In this document: positions 8,408 through 17,778 of the stretch, piece by piece
Numbering within the stretch: the stretch's first letter is position 1
Layout: each line of letters opens with the position of its first letter
From: Deltaproteobacteria bacterium
GTDB taxonomy: Bacteria > Desulfobacterota > GWC2-55-46 > JADFVP01
DNA: 64,000 nucleotides
Direction: 5' to 3'
Assembly: GCA_029262515.1 (NCBI GenBank)
Contig: JAJCZH010000026.1
Coordinates: 37,008 to 101,007, forward strand
Program-made: the position numbers and the translations under genes
The notes under the pieces: model-generated
Told to the model about the DNA's origin: nothing
What the model saw: the letters and a program-made list of their open reading frames with translations, nothing else
The model's database searches: none

Positions 8408-9139
8408 CTAACTCAATTGCGGCATAATACTGTTCAGGTACCCAGCTATAATAGCAAGAGAATTGGAAAAAATCAAGACCCCTGTTACTATGAGGAAAAG
8501 TCCCGTTACTATTGAGACTGCGCGCATATACCTTTTGAGTTTGTTGAAGTACTTGAGAAAGGTGTTGATACCGAGTGAAGTGAGCAAAAAAGGAATGGCA
8601 AGGCCGGCAGAGTACGCCACAAAAAGAGCCATTCCGGACCACGCCGATTCCGAGGTTGCCGCTACTGCAAAGATGGCCGAGAGGATCGGTCCAATACATG
8701 GAGTCCATCCAGCGGCAAAACCGATACCGACAAGAAAAGAACCGAGCATGCCCGACGGTTTCTCTTTGAAGAAGTGGAGCCGCTTGTCGCGTTGCAAAAT
8801 CTTGAAATTAATAACGCCGATTATATGGATACCGAGCACTATAATTATTATTCCGCCGATTCTGCGGACTATCTCCTGGTACTCCATGAAGACGTTGCCT
8901 AGAAGCTGGGCCGATGAACCGAGAATTACTACGAAGACAGTAGTAAAGCCGAGGATAAACATAATGGAGTTTAACAGTATGACCTTCTTGAGGTTCTTGC
9001 CGTCATCGTCCGTCAACTCTTCAAACGAGATACCGGTGACAAATGAGATATACGACGGTACCAACGGCAGAACGCACGGAGAGATAAAAGAGAGAATACC
9101 CCCGAAAAAGGCCAACGGTATAGAGACTTCAGTAGTCAA
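8408..9139 (-). CDS. ccdA: CcdA-type thiol-disulfide electron transporter
   Basis: This 243-residue inner-membrane protein has six predicted membrane segments. It holds the CcdA/DsbD-beta signature around the two redox cysteines, LSFISPCVLPLVPSY (residues 16-30) and GWTPCIGPIL (about 143-152). CcdA moves reducing power from cytoplasmic thioredoxin to periplasmic TlpA/ResA-type proteins, which keep apocytochrome cysteines reduced for haem ligation. The start is TTG, chosen because GAGGTG sits at proper distance before it. It lies between tlpA (62 bases upstream) and the glutaredoxin-like gene. Confidence 0.93.
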   Translation of the reverse strand: MTTEVSIPLAFFGGILSFISPCVLPLVPSYISFVTGISFEELTDDDGKNLKKVILLNSIMFILGFTTVFVVILGSSAQLLGNVFMEYQEIVRRIGGIIIIVLGIHIIGVINFKILQRDKRLHFFKEKPSGMLGSFLVGIGFAAGWTPCIGPILSAIFAVAATSESAWSGMALFVAYSAGLAIPFLLTSLGINTFLKYFNKLKRYMRAVSIVTGLFLIVTGVLIFSNSLAIIAGYLNSIMPQLS

Positions 9140-9201
9140 ATAATCACCTCAATACACACTTACTTTCGAATAGAGAACGGTTGTTAACGGATAGAGGGTG
9201 C

Positions 9202-9846
9202 CTAGTACTGCTCGCCGCTCATCTCCTTGACCTTCTTTTCCTGTACCTTCTTGCCGCGCTCCAGGTAATACTCCGGGCTCTGCGCTCCGTTTGAGATGAG
9301 ATCGAGTATCGTATAGATGCTCGACTCCTGAGCCCAATTTCTTGGTCCCATTACCTTTTCGGCTACGATACCGTTCTGGTCGAGGATAAAGGTCTCCGGC
9401 ACGCCTGTTGTCATGTACCTTTCTTTTGTCTTGCCTCTCTTGTCATGCAGGATCGTAAAGCTGAGGCCGAACTTCTCGCCGAACTTCTTAACAACTTCTC
9501 TCGGTTCGTTATCAACGCTTACCGCTACTATCTCGAACTTGTCTTTCGGCAGTGTATTGTACAGCGCCTGCATCGACGGCATCTCCTCTTCACAAGGCTT
9601 GCACCATGTTGCCCAGAAGTTCAAAAAGACTACCTTGCCGCGAAAATCGCTGAGCTTAACCATCTTGCCGTCCATATCGGGAAGTTCGAACTCATGAGCC
9701 TCTGTGCCTGTATTGACAGGTTCAAACGTCGACTTTCCGGTTACCACTATTACCACTGCGATAACGATTATCACGGCAATAATTACGCCGATTACCGACT
9801 TGGGCAGTCCCCCGCCCTCTTCGTCCTTACTGATTTCGTCAGCCAT
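9202..9846 (-). CDS. resA: TlpA/ResA-like membrane-anchored thiol-disulfide oxidoreductase
   Basis: This 214-residue protein has an N-terminal membrane anchor (about residues 15-37) and a periplasmic thioredoxin fold with the active site WATWCKPCEEE (about 74-84) and cis-Pro segment TTGVPETFIL. In System II cytochrome c maturation this protein reduces apocytochrome CXXCH cysteines using electrons from CcdA, encoded next. The C-terminal 40 residues are charged (ERGKKVQEKKVKEMS) and extend past the core fold. It sits between ccsB and ccdA. The name resA rests on context; tlpA is equally possible. Confidence 0.88.
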   Translation of the reverse strand: MADEISKDEEGGGLPKSVIGVIIAVIIVIAVVIVVTGKSTFEPVNTGTEAHEFELPDMDGKMVKLSDFRGKVVFLNFWATWCKPCEEEMPSMQALYNTLPKDKFEIVAVSVDNEPREVVKKFGEKFGLSFTILHDKRGKTKERYMTTGVPETFILDQNGIVAEKVMGPRNWAQESSIYTILDLISNGAQSPEYYLERGKKVQEKKVKEMSGEQY

Positions 9847-9938
9847 AAGCGAATACAGACCTCGTAAATTGATTGGTTTCTACGGCCTTGTCCGGGTACT
9901 CACTTACTAACAGAGGTACCCGAAAACTGAGCCAGTTG

Positions 9939-10826
9939 TTATGCGTAGGCGTGAAGCCCCGGCAGTATAAAGCTTACTCCCCAGTAGAGGAAGATAATTG
10001 CAAGGAAACCGAGCACCGCCAGCCATGCGGCCCGTCTGCCACGCCAGCCGCGCGTGACGCGGGCGTGGAGATATGAAGCGTAGATCAACCAGGTGATTGC
10101 CGACCAGGTCTCTTTAGGGTCCCAGCTCCACGGACGTCCCCATGCCTCGTTGGCCCAGATAGCACCTGTTACGATACCGAGAGTAAGGAACGGAAAACCC
10201 CACGCGATTGCTATGTAACTGAGCTCGTCGAGCATCTTGGAGTCAGGAAACCTGTCGAGCAAGTAGTTAGTCTTGCCCTTCACTTCATACTTGTTCTTTA
10301 CGAGATAGGTGATCGCCAGACCGAAGGAGATGGCAAAAGCGGCGTACCCGATAAAGGTGCAAAATACATGGAAGTCCAACCAGCCGATGGCATACTTCTC
10401 AAGGCCGAACTTTTCGAGAAAGTTGACCATAAAGTGCCACTTGTTCTGAAGCGCCGGGTTGAGCGGCTCAACGCTCTTGAACCTGTACGGAAGCATCGAG
10501 GCAGAGAGCATCGCAAGAAACTCGAGCAGCATAATAACAGCGCCGAGGGACTTGAACTTGTACCTGTACTCCATGAGCAGGTAGCCGATATTGACGGCCC
10601 AGACAAAGAGCACCATAGATTCAAAAAGGTTTGAAAACGGCGCATGCCCAGACTCGCCGGCACGCATGATAAGTACCATAGTGGTGGAGAAGAGCGTAAC
10701 AAAGGCCATCGTAGTTGCAATCTGGCCGAGCCACTTCTTCTTCACAAACCAGTTGGCAATATAGACCAGAGCGGTTATCAGGTAGAATATAAATGAAAAA
10801 GTAAAGAACACCAAAGACAGTATCAT
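9939..10826 (-). CDS. ccsB: Cytochrome c synthase subunit CcsB (CcsA/ResC family)
   Basis: This 295-residue multispanning protein has about eight membrane segments and the haem-handling WWD motif near residue 225 (WGRPWSWDPKETW), plus conserved histidines in membrane segments (for example WLDFHVF and ASYLHARV). It belongs to the CcsA/ResC family, which binds haem and attaches it to apocytochromes outside the inner membrane together with ResB/Ccs1. The resB gene is 18 bases upstream. Family names vary between CcsA and CcsB across groups. Confidence 0.93.
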   Translation of the reverse strand: MILSLVFFTFSFIFYLITALVYIANWFVKKKWLGQIATTMAFVTLFSTTMVLIMRAGESGHAPFSNLFESMVLFVWAVNIGYLLMEYRYKFKSLGAVIMLLEFLAMLSASMLPYRFKSVEPLNPALQNKWHFMVNFLEKFGLEKYAIGWLDFHVFCTFIGYAAFAISFGLAITYLVKNKYEVKGKTNYLLDRFPDSKMLDELSYIAIAWGFPFLTLGIVTGAIWANEAWGRPWSWDPKETWSAITWLIYASYLHARVTRGWRGRRAAWLAVLGFLAIIFLYWGVSFILPGLHAYA

Positions 10827-10844
10827 CAGAACCCCCCTAAAAAT

Positions 10845-12254
10845 CTATTTTTTATTATCGCCCTGCAACTTCTTGGCAATATTCTCTATCTCACGTTCAA
10901 AAACAAAATTACTCTTATTTATCAACCCACCCAACGAAACCTCTGTGCCACCCTCAACCTTGCGAACGTGAACCCAGAGCCTTCTGTGATAGATAAAGAA
11001 GGTCAGGAAGAAACCGGTGATCATTATAGAACAACCGAGCCATACAATGTTTACGCCCGGGTCCTTGTTGAGCGAAAGCCCGGAGTAGAGTACGCCCATA
11101 TAACCGCCAAAGACGATGTCTTCATCGGAGTCCGGTATAGCCGGGAATATCCCTGGATAATTCACAAAGATCCAGGGGCTCGATATCAGACGTTCCCCCC
11201 TGTAAACCTCTATCTGTATGGCAGGGTTCTCCGGTTCAGCTGATTTGGAAAATACCTGGTTACTCGCCTCATCATAAGCGAAGTCAGCCGCAAAACCGAT
11301 CAGCTTTACATTGTACTCCGTATTAGGTATCGGGGTCAGTACTTGCCACTCTATATCGGTTACCGAGTAAAGCTCTTCGCTGTCCTTGCCGATCATCGCA
11401 ATGTTAGCGGACTTTACCCTGTTCCACGCATTGCCCCAAGTGGACTGATAGAAACGGACACCTTTGTAGTCGAGCGGCTCATTTACCCATATCTGCTTCG
11501 TAAGGACGTCCTTACCGTCCTCTACAACGGTCAAAAGGCTGTTGTACTGCTTGATCTGTCCCGTATCATAATACTCCATCCAGAACTTGTCGAGCCTCAA
11601 GTGATAATCGACATCCGGCACCCGAATGGTATCTCCGGTATAGACCACCTTAAAGTCCTTATAGCCGTAAAAGCCGCCTATAATAGCGCCGAAAAGAATA
11701 AGCAGAAGACTGACATGGGTAATGTCTGAACCGAAGCGGCCTATGACGCCGCGCCAGCCATAGATAAAATCCTCATCCTTTTCACTCTTGAACTTAAGCG
11801 TCTTGTACCTGCTCTTCTTTAAAAGCTTCTCTACGTGCTCTCTGGTCTCCTCAAAACCGGCATTGAGCTTCACCGTCCGTTTGTTGGAAAACCTTTCGAT
11901 TGTAGTGGCATCGAACTTAGAGGGTTTATGTTTTAAGAGCGACTTCCATTTGGTTGGAAAACGCTCGAAGGTGCAGACGATAATATTGAGGCAGAGAGTG
12001 AGGATAAGACCGTTGTACCACCACGTGTAGTACATATTGTTGATCTTAGCGTAGACGATAAACTTGGTCCAGCCCTCGCCATATGCCATCAGGTAGTTCT
12101 CTAACGGCTGGTTCTGCTCAACTACCGTACCGATAATAGAGACAAACGCAAGCAGAATAAGAACAGTGATCGTCAGTTTTAATGAAGAGAAGAATTTCCA
12201 TATTCCAGAGCCTATTTTCTGATGCAAGGCTTTATTCTCTTTAGCTTTAGCCAA
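10845..12254 (-). CDS. resB: ResB/Ccs1 family cytochrome c synthase subunit
   Basis: This 469-residue protein has the ResB layout: three membrane segments in the first 200 residues (about 28-50, 75-98, 172-195), a large periplasmic domain and a last membrane segment near residues 395-420. Family blocks include FFSSLKLTITVLILLA at the N-terminus, GWRGVIGRFGSDITHVSLL and the RFYQSTWG stretch. ResB forms the haem-delivery complex with the CcsA-type protein encoded next. It is preceded by a TPR gene 30 bases upstream in the same operon. Confidence 0.93.
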   Translation of the reverse strand: MAKAKENKALHQKIGSGIWKFFSSLKLTITVLILLAFVSIIGTVVEQNQPLENYLMAYGEGWTKFIVYAKINNMYYTWWYNGLILTLCLNIIVCTFERFPTKWKSLLKHKPSKFDATTIERFSNKRTVKLNAGFEETREHVEKLLKKSRYKTLKFKSEKDEDFIYGWRGVIGRFGSDITHVSLLLILFGAIIGGFYGYKDFKVVYTGDTIRVPDVDYHLRLDKFWMEYYDTGQIKQYNSLLTVVEDGKDVLTKQIWVNEPLDYKGVRFYQSTWGNAWNRVKSANIAMIGKDSEELYSVTDIEWQVLTPIPNTEYNVKLIGFAADFAYDEASNQVFSKSAEPENPAIQIEVYRGERLISSPWIFVNYPGIFPAIPDSDEDIVFGGYMGVLYSGLSLNKDPGVNIVWLGCSIMITGFFLTFFIYHRRLWVHVRKVEGGTEVSLGGLINKSNFVFEREIENIAKKLQGDNKK

Positions 12255-12284
12255 ATTTTTGAACCTTTCTATGATGAGCAGACG

Positions 12285-12860
12285 TTACTGCTGCGACTGC
12301 TTTGATATCTGAACAAGGTACTCGTCTGCGGCCTTGCCGACGCGACTTTCCGGATTTATCGCCTTTGACTTCTCCCATGCGACCCTGGCCCCCTCGCGAT
12401 CCGCCATGCCGTAAGCGAGAATAAAACCCTTGGTAAGCCAGATCTGCTGATGGTACGGGTTCTTCTCTATGCCGAGTTCGATATACTTAAGACCCTCGGC
12501 AGACTGCCCCAGGTAATGGAGGGCGAGTCCAATCGCATTGTAACCCCAAGGCCTGTCAGAATCGATTTCAATCGCCGCCTTATAGTACTTTATGGCATCC
12601 TCGAAATGCTTCTGCTCAAAGAGCGCATCTGCGAGGCTTACTGTAATCTCGAAGTTATCCGGATTCTCTTTCTGCTTGGCCTGAAGCTCCTTCAGCATGG
12701 CGGTACCGTTACCACCCTGCTGCCCGGTTCCTCCTGCCTCGTGATAGACTGTATCGCTTTTACCGCCAGACTTTGAACCTACCAGGTATCCGCCGACGCC
12801 AAAAACGATGGCAACTATAATAACTAAGACAAAGGTACTCGAATTTTTGGATGCCATCAT
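12285..12860 (-). CDS. TPR protein of the cytochrome c maturation operon
   Basis: This 191-residue protein has an N-terminal membrane anchor (residues 9-28) and a periplasmic domain of about three tetratricopeptide repeats (roughly 62-175, for example ALFEQKHFEDAIKYYKAAI). Its position and layout recall NrfG/CycH-type TPR proteins that present apocytochromes to the haem ligation machinery, and that role is inferred here. Its start overlaps the upstream CYCXC-like gene by 4 bases, so the two are translationally coupled. Confidence 0.8.
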   Translation of the reverse strand: MMASKNSSTFVLVIIVAIVFGVGGYLVGSKSGGKSDTVYHEAGGTGQQGGNGTAMLKELQAKQKENPDNFEITVSLADALFEQKHFEDAIKYYKAAIEIDSDRPWGYNAIGLALHYLGQSAEGLKYIELGIEKNPYHQQIWLTKGFILAYGMADREGARVAWEKSKAINPESRVGKAADEYLVQISKQSQQ

Positions 12861-13312
12861 TTCCTCATCTGTTTCTTACGGGCGTCTCTGATTTTGGAAA
12901 ACTTTTCATCGACCACCTTCCTGATGGTCTGAACATCAGCGCCTTGCAAATGCATCTCTTTGGCCATAATGGCCTCGTTTATACATATGTCACAGTATGC
13001 GCCGTGCTGATCTACATAACAGGTCAACAGGCTCTTGTGTCCCATATGCTTTTCACAGTCGCAGTAGCAGTAAAGGCTGTCGAGTACTTCGGGAATTTCA
13101 GCCGCGGCCTTGTACGCCTCGGCAGTATCTCCGGTAAAATAGTACGCAGGAAGCGTCTCTCTTGTCTCGCCGCCTCTTAAGGACTCGGCACTTACTACCT
13201 CTTCTTTTCCACTTGAGCACGATACTGATACGGCTAGAATAAGTAGCAGGAATAAAGCCTTATAAGAACTCATCGCTGCACTTCCATGATGTTTATTTCG
13301 GCTCTTATTCAT
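12857..13312 (-). CDS. Cysteine-rich CYCXC-like (PCYCGC-type) lipoprotein
   Basis: This 151-residue protein has a lipoprotein-like signal (SYKALFLLLILAV ending SVSC) and a conserved cysteine block, YCYCDC followed by TCYVDQHGAYCDIC, typical of the CYCXC/PCYCGC family. The second methionine (start at 13273, MSSYKAL) directly precedes the signal peptide and may be the real start; the longer form has an AGGTG site. The family occurs near cytochrome c maturation genes; metal or haem handling is a guess. It is the first gene of the System II operon running to 8046. Confidence 0.72.
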   Translation of the reverse strand: MNKSRNKHHGSAAMSSYKALFLLLILAVSVSCSSGKEEVVSAESLRGGETRETLPAYYFTGDTAEAYKAAAEIPEVLDSLYCYCDCEKHMGHKSLLTCYVDQHGAYCDICINEAIMAKEMHLQGADVQTIRKVVDEKFSKIRDARKKQMRK

Positions 13313-13569
13313 AATGCTTTACACCTTTTTTCAGTAATGAACGATTTATGCGGATTTAAAGGTAACTAGTCGGATTCATTCGCTTATCAGCACCGTTGCA
13401 TCCCGGACAAACCTTATCCGGCAACCCAATAACCGCCGCAACACGGAACCCGAATATGACAGAGATTGTAACAGGCATGAATTAAATACGTATTAACGGA
13501 TGATTAGTTATTATATATGTGACCCCGCCAAGGTCCATTTGAGACTCACCCGGCAGGGTATCGGTTGGC

Positions 13570-14433
13570 TCAACCTGTCTTCAAAACAGCGCCTTTTTGC
13601 GCAGCTTCGAACCTCTCTTTAGTGACATCCTTCTCAACATCGAAGAGTATGCACTTGGTCGGACACCTCTTTATCGCATCCCCTCCAAGCGGGTCCGGCC
13701 CGTACTCTATTACGGCTATGTTGCTCTGCATTGCTATAGCGCCCTCGACCTCGCAATCCTTCGCACAGAGCGAGCAGGCTATACAGGCAACCGTGCAGAC
13801 CTTCTTCGCCTTGGGGCCCTTGTCCTTATTTTTGCAATAGACGAAGAGCTTGTGCTCCTCGGGGTGCATCTCAATTATATCTCTCGGGCAGGCCTTTGCG
13901 CACGCCCCGCACCCGACGCATTTATCGTAAAAGACTACCGGTAGGCCGTTATCATCCATGCCCATTGCGCCGAAGTCGCAAGCGTCCACGCACTCGCCGA
14001 GTCCGAGGCAGCCATAGACGCAACCCTTTCCACCGCCGCTTATATCAGCTGCGGTGCAGTTGACCTCACCGCGGTAAGTCGCCTTCTGTACCGCCTCAGC
14101 ACTTCCACCCTTGCAGAGCACGACGGCAAGCATACGGGACTTGCTGCCGGCATCGACACCTAAGAGCGCGGCAATCTCATTAACTACATCCTCACCGCCG
14201 GCAACGCAACCGCCGGGAGACATCTCACCCTTTATAAGGGCCTCGGCAAAAGCGCTACAACCCGGCACGCCGCAACCACCGCAGTTGGTTCCGGGAAGCA
14301 TATCGGTCAATTTGTCTACCATGGGATCGGTCTTGACCTTGAGCTTGCTGTCAGCGAAGATAAGAAAAACCGCAAGGGCAGCGGCTATGCCGCCCATGGA
14401 TACCGCCGAAACTATAATAGTTTCTATTACCAT
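13570..14433 (-). CDS. rnfB: Rnf complex subunit B, iron-sulfur protein
   Basis: This 287-residue protein has an N-terminal membrane anchor (3-25), the [4Fe-4S] cluster motif of RnfB (NCGGCGVPGCSAF with a following GGC, about 49-80), then ferredoxin-type clusters (CVGCGACAKACP near 166 and a CxxCxxCxxxC at CIACSLCAKDC). RnfB receives electrons from reduced ferredoxin and passes them toward RnfC and NAD+, with ion pumping. It is the last gene of the rnfCDGEAB order, read right to left, 149 bases after rnfA. Confidence 0.95.
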   Translation of the reverse strand: MVIETIIVSAVSMGGIAAALAVFLIFADSKLKVKTDPMVDKLTDMLPGTNCGGCGVPGCSAFAEALIKGEMSPGGCVAGGEDVVNEIAALLGVDAGSKSRMLAVVLCKGGSAEAVQKATYRGEVNCTAADISGGGKGCVYGCLGLGECVDACDFGAMGMDDNGLPVVFYDKCVGCGACAKACPRDIIEMHPEEHKLFVYCKNKDKGPKAKKVCTVACIACSLCAKDCEVEGAIAMQSNIAVIEYGPDPLGGDAIKRCPTKCILFDVEKDVTKERFEAAQKGAVLKTG

Positions 14434-14582
14434 CGTATTATACCTGTGCCTGCCATCTTTATACGACAGGGCTATTTAAGAGACCTTGGCGCCTAAAACC
14501 TTACGGCCGGCCTTTCTAATTAACTACGACAACTCACATCAAAATATTATAACATTAAACGCCGCATAATAAAACGGCGCTC

Positions 14583-15170
14583 TTAACCCCTTATCAGTCC
14601 GGCAAAACCCATAAACGCAAGGGCCATAAGTCCGGCCACCAGAAAGGTGATCGATGCGCCCTGAAAGACTTTCGGCACATCGGCAAACTCAAGCTCTTCC
14701 CTGATTCCCGACATCATAACGAGGGCGAGAGTAAAACCTACGCCAGTTGCAAAACCGAAGACTATAGACTCCAGGAAACCGTAATCACGTAAAACCATAA
14801 AGAGCGCAAGACCGAGTATGGCGCAGTTGGTGGTTATAAGCGGAAGAAAAATACCGAGTGCCTTATAGAGGCTCGGACTCGATTTCTTGACATACATCTC
14901 CACAAACTGCACCAGCGAGGCGATAACGATGATGAACGAGACGTATTCGAGATACGGAACATTGAACTTTACAAGTATGTAATGGTATATCGGCCACGTT
15001 ACCGCAGCGGTCAGCGTCATGACAAAGGTGGTAGCAAAACCCATGTTCAACGCGTTCTCCGTCTTGTTGGAGACGCCTATGAACGGACAGATACCGAGGA
15101 AATAGGTTAGCACGAAGTTATTTATCAACGACGCGGATATGAAGATCATTAACAACTTAACCATCTGCAT
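14583..15170 (-). CDS. rnfA: Rnf complex subunit A, membrane protein
   Basis: This is a 195-residue protein with six membrane segments. The N-terminal block LINNFVLTYFLGICPFIGVS is the RnfA/NqrE signature and includes the cysteine that, with its RnfE counterpart, binds an intramembrane [2Fe-2S] cluster in structurally known homologues. The second conserved cysteine is in TTNCAILGLALF. Together with RnfE and RnfD it forms the ion-translocating core. It lies between rnfE and rnfB. Confidence 0.95.
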   Translation of the reverse strand: MQMVKLLMIFISASLINNFVLTYFLGICPFIGVSNKTENALNMGFATTFVMTLTAAVTWPIYHYILVKFNVPYLEYVSFIIVIASLVQFVEMYVKKSSPSLYKALGIFLPLITTNCAILGLALFMVLRDYGFLESIVFGFATGVGFTLALVMMSGIREELEFADVPKVFQGASITFLVAGLMALAFMGFAGLIRG

Positions 15171-15228
15171 GACTCCGAAAAAAATTACTTCAACTTAGAA
15201 CTTAAACAATACCAGAACTGACAAAACT

Positions 15229-15846
15229 TTAAGAAGCCTTGGCGGCTTTCTTGTCATTAATATAATTGACAAGCGCAATCAAACCGCCTAGCACCAGAAA
15301 GGCTCCGGCAGGCAGAATCATTATGATCCACGGCTCGAACCAGCTGCCGAGAACCTGAAAGCCCATTATAGAACCGAAACCGAGCACCTCTCTGAGCCCG
15401 CCCATGATACAGAGGCTTATGGTAAAACCGACCCCAATGCCGAGCGAGTCCATCACGGTCGGCAGAACAGGGTTCTTGGCGGCAAAGGCCTCAACCCTGC
15501 CGAGTATCATGCAGTTTACGATAATAAGCGGAATGTAAGGGCCGAGCGCCTTTGAAATTGCAGGAAACATCGCCGCCAGAAAGAGGTCGGTTATGGTCAC
15601 AAGGCTCGAGATGATAACAACGTAGGCCGGTATCCTGACCTCTGAGACAATCAGCTTTCTAAAGACAGAGACTATTACGTTTGCGCTGACCATTACAAAG
15701 AGAGCCGCAAGGCCCATAGCAAGGCCGTTTACGAAAGAGTTGGTGACCGCGAGCGCAGGGCAGAGACCGAGCAGAACCCTGAACGGATGGATATCCGCCC
15801 ACAGCCCCTTCTTGAACTCATGTCCTAACGAATTGTGAGTTGCCAT
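15229..15846 (-). CDS. rnfE: Rnf complex subunit E, membrane protein
   Basis: This 205-residue six-span membrane protein is homologous to RnfA/NqrD. It begins HEFKKGLWADIHPFRVLLGLCP, where the LGLCP cysteine is conserved, and has a second cysteine in VNCMILGR. It pairs with RnfA in the ion-translocating core of the Rnf complex. It is 15 bases downstream of rnfG and 58 bases upstream of rnfA. Confidence 0.95.
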   Translation of the reverse strand: MATHNSLGHEFKKGLWADIHPFRVLLGLCPALAVTNSFVNGLAMGLAALFVMVSANVIVSVFRKLIVSEVRIPAYVVIISSLVTITDLFLAAMFPAISKALGPYIPLIIVNCMILGRVEAFAAKNPVLPTVMDSLGIGVGFTISLCIMGGLREVLGFGSIMGFQVLGSWFEPWIIMILPAGAFLVLGGLIALVNYINDKKAAKAS

Positions 15847-15861
15847 AACAGTCCCTCTATA

Positions 15862-16491
15862 CTACTTCGCTTCTGTCGGTGCTGCCGGCTCACTCTTTTC
15901 AGGTGCCACAGCACTAGTTACCTCTTCTCTAGAAAAGGCCTTTAAGACCTTAACAACAGCGTTGTTGATGTTCTTAACAACCGCATCGGACGAAATCGTC
16001 GCACCGGTTATAGCCTGGATCTGGTTCGGTTTGTCCGGCTTACGGTTCTTAATATATTCTATGCGCGGCTTAATATCAATACCGACAAACTGTCCCTCGA
16101 ACTCCGGCTCCTTGATCCTGTTACCGAGCCCCGGGGTTTCGAGCTGGTCGAGTATCCTTATGCCGCTCAGCGTCAGGTAGTCCATATTCAACCCAACCAT
16201 CAGGCCGATATTGCCGGCATAACCGACCCCGTTGGCCTTGAATGCTATGCCTACCGGCTCACCGGCGTCGCCTACTCCCTTGTAGATGACAATGTGCTCT
16301 TCGCCTTCACCCTTCTCCAAAAGAACATAATCCTTCGCTTCGGGCAGCACGACAAAGATAGCCGCCTTCAGTTCCTGCTCCTTGTTGTAAAGGATGCGCG
16401 GATTCGCCTTCTGGTAGACAAGCGCCAGACTGATACCGGACAGCAGACCGATTACCGTAAGGCAGAGAAACATTTTTACGACCTTATTCAA
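15862..16491 (-). CDS. rnfG: Rnf complex subunit G, covalent FMN protein
   Basis: This 209-residue protein has one N-terminal membrane anchor (about 7-28) and a periplasmic FMN-binding domain. The flavinylation motif ITGATISSDAV (about 162-172) contains the threonine that carries FMN through a phosphoester bond in NqrC/RnfG proteins. Upstream blocks (TPGLGNRIKEPEF) are typical of the family. A C-terminal tail rich in Pro, Ala and Glu is not part of the conserved domain. No ApbE flavin transferase gene is seen in this window. Confidence 0.93.
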   Translation of the reverse strand: MNKVVKMFLCLTVIGLLSGISLALVYQKANPRILYNKEQELKAAIFVVLPEAKDYVLLEKGEGEEHIVIYKGVGDAGEPVGIAFKANGVGYAGNIGLMVGLNMDYLTLSGIRILDQLETPGLGNRIKEPEFEGQFVGIDIKPRIEYIKNRKPDKPNQIQAITGATISSDAVVKNINNAVVKVLKAFSREEVTSAVAPEKSEPAAPTEAK

Positions 16492-16560
16492 ACCTTAACT
16501 CCGTAATAAAGACGGCAGCAGCAAGACCTTAACTAAAAGGCTTCGGGGGCCGCCGGGAAC

Positions 16561-17715
16561 CTAGTGCGAATTTCGTTTCATGGTTCCGAAAATCTTCGGC
16601 CTCGTATGCCTGTTGATGAGCGGAACAAAAGCGTTCATAAAGAGTATCGAGTACATTACCCCTTCGGGCAGTCCGCCAAAGAGCCTGATAACCACCGCTA
16701 AAATACCTGCGCAGACAACGAAGATCCACTGCCCCTTGGGCGTAGTCGGCGAAGTGACCATATCTGTAACCATAAACCACGCGCCGAGCATCGCGCCGCC
16801 GGCGCAGAGATGAAAGAGCGGGTTTGCATATTTGGACGGATCTATCAGCCAGAAGATACCAGAGAACATTGCAATCGTGCCTAGGTAACCGAGCGGCAGC
16901 TTCCAGTTAATATAACCTTTGTACCGTAAAAAGAGCCCGCCTATCAGTATGGCTATTACGGAGGTCTCGCCCATGGAGCCGGCCACATTACCGGTAAACA
17001 TATTCAGAACCGGAGAGAACTCGCCTTCGAACTTCAGTAGAGCCAGAGGTGTCGCAGCCGACACGGCGTCAACCGCGGCCTGAACCGTTCGCGGTTCCAT
17101 CCACGAAGTAGACATTACCGGATAGGTCGCCATTAGGAAGGCGCGGCCTAAAAGCGCCGGGTTGAAGATGTTGTAACCGAGGCCGCCGAAGAGCTGCTTG
17201 CCGACCGCTACCGCAAAGAAAGAGCCTAGTATCGCTCCGAAGATCGAGAACCCGGGAGGCAGCATCAGCCCGAGCAGTATTCCGGTTATAGCGGCGCTGC
17301 CGTCGTAGATCTTTGTCGGGCGTTTTCTTGCCATCAAGAAGAGGTGCTCGGTAACGAGGCAGGTTACAAGACAGACGACGAGCAGAAGCACCGCCCTGAG
17401 GCCGTAGTAGTAGACCGAAGCAGCCATTGCCGGAACGAGCGCAAGCACGACGTTATGCATTATCTTCGGAATAGACTCGTCGTTTAGAAAGTGCGGGGAG
17501 GAGGAGACCACGAGTTTATCGGCAGACGGGGCCACTGGCGGTTCTGCCGGGGCCTTAGGCTTTGCAGGGGGCTTCGGTTTCGCAACAGCCTTGGGCGCGG
17601 GCTTTTCGGGCGCAGAGTCGGGAGTTGGAGTAGTCACCTTCTTCTCCACCGAACTCTCAGGCGTACTCTTAGGAGTATCCTGCGGCGTTTTATTATCCTG
17701 TGTATCGTCAGCCAT
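16561..17715 (-). CDS. rnfD: Rnf complex subunit D with a long Pro/Ala/Lys N-terminal extension
   Basis: This 384-residue protein has its multispanning RnfD/NqrB core from about residue 70 onward. It includes SSSPHFLNDESIPKIM at the start of the domain and the flavinylation region SAATPLALLKF (about 216-226), where Thr carries FMN. Residues 1-70 form a low-complexity extension rich in Pro, Ala, Lys, Thr and Ser, probably cytoplasmic and disordered. RnfD homologues usually lack this. It lies 63 bases after rnfC and 69 before rnfG. Confidence 0.93.
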   Translation of the reverse strand: MADDTQDNKTPQDTPKSTPESSVEKKVTTPTPDSAPEKPAPKAVAKPKPPAKPKAPAEPPVAPSADKLVVSSSPHFLNDESIPKIMHNVVLALVPAMAASVYYYGLRAVLLLVVCLVTCLVTEHLFLMARKRPTKIYDGSAAITGILLGLMLPPGFSIFGAILGSFFAVAVGKQLFGGLGYNIFNPALLGRAFLMATYPVMSTSWMEPRTVQAAVDAVSAATPLALLKFEGEFSPVLNMFTGNVAGSMGETSVIAILIGGLFLRYKGYINWKLPLGYLGTIAMFSGIFWLIDPSKYANPLFHLCAGGAMLGAWFMVTDMVTSPTTPKGQWIFVVCAGILAVVIRLFGGLPEGVMYSILFMNAFVPLINRHTRPKIFGTMKRNSH

Positions 17716-17778
17716 CTTATATAAAACTCACTTGAAAAATTTCAAATCGATAGGATGCCGGTAGAGGGCGCTGCTCTG

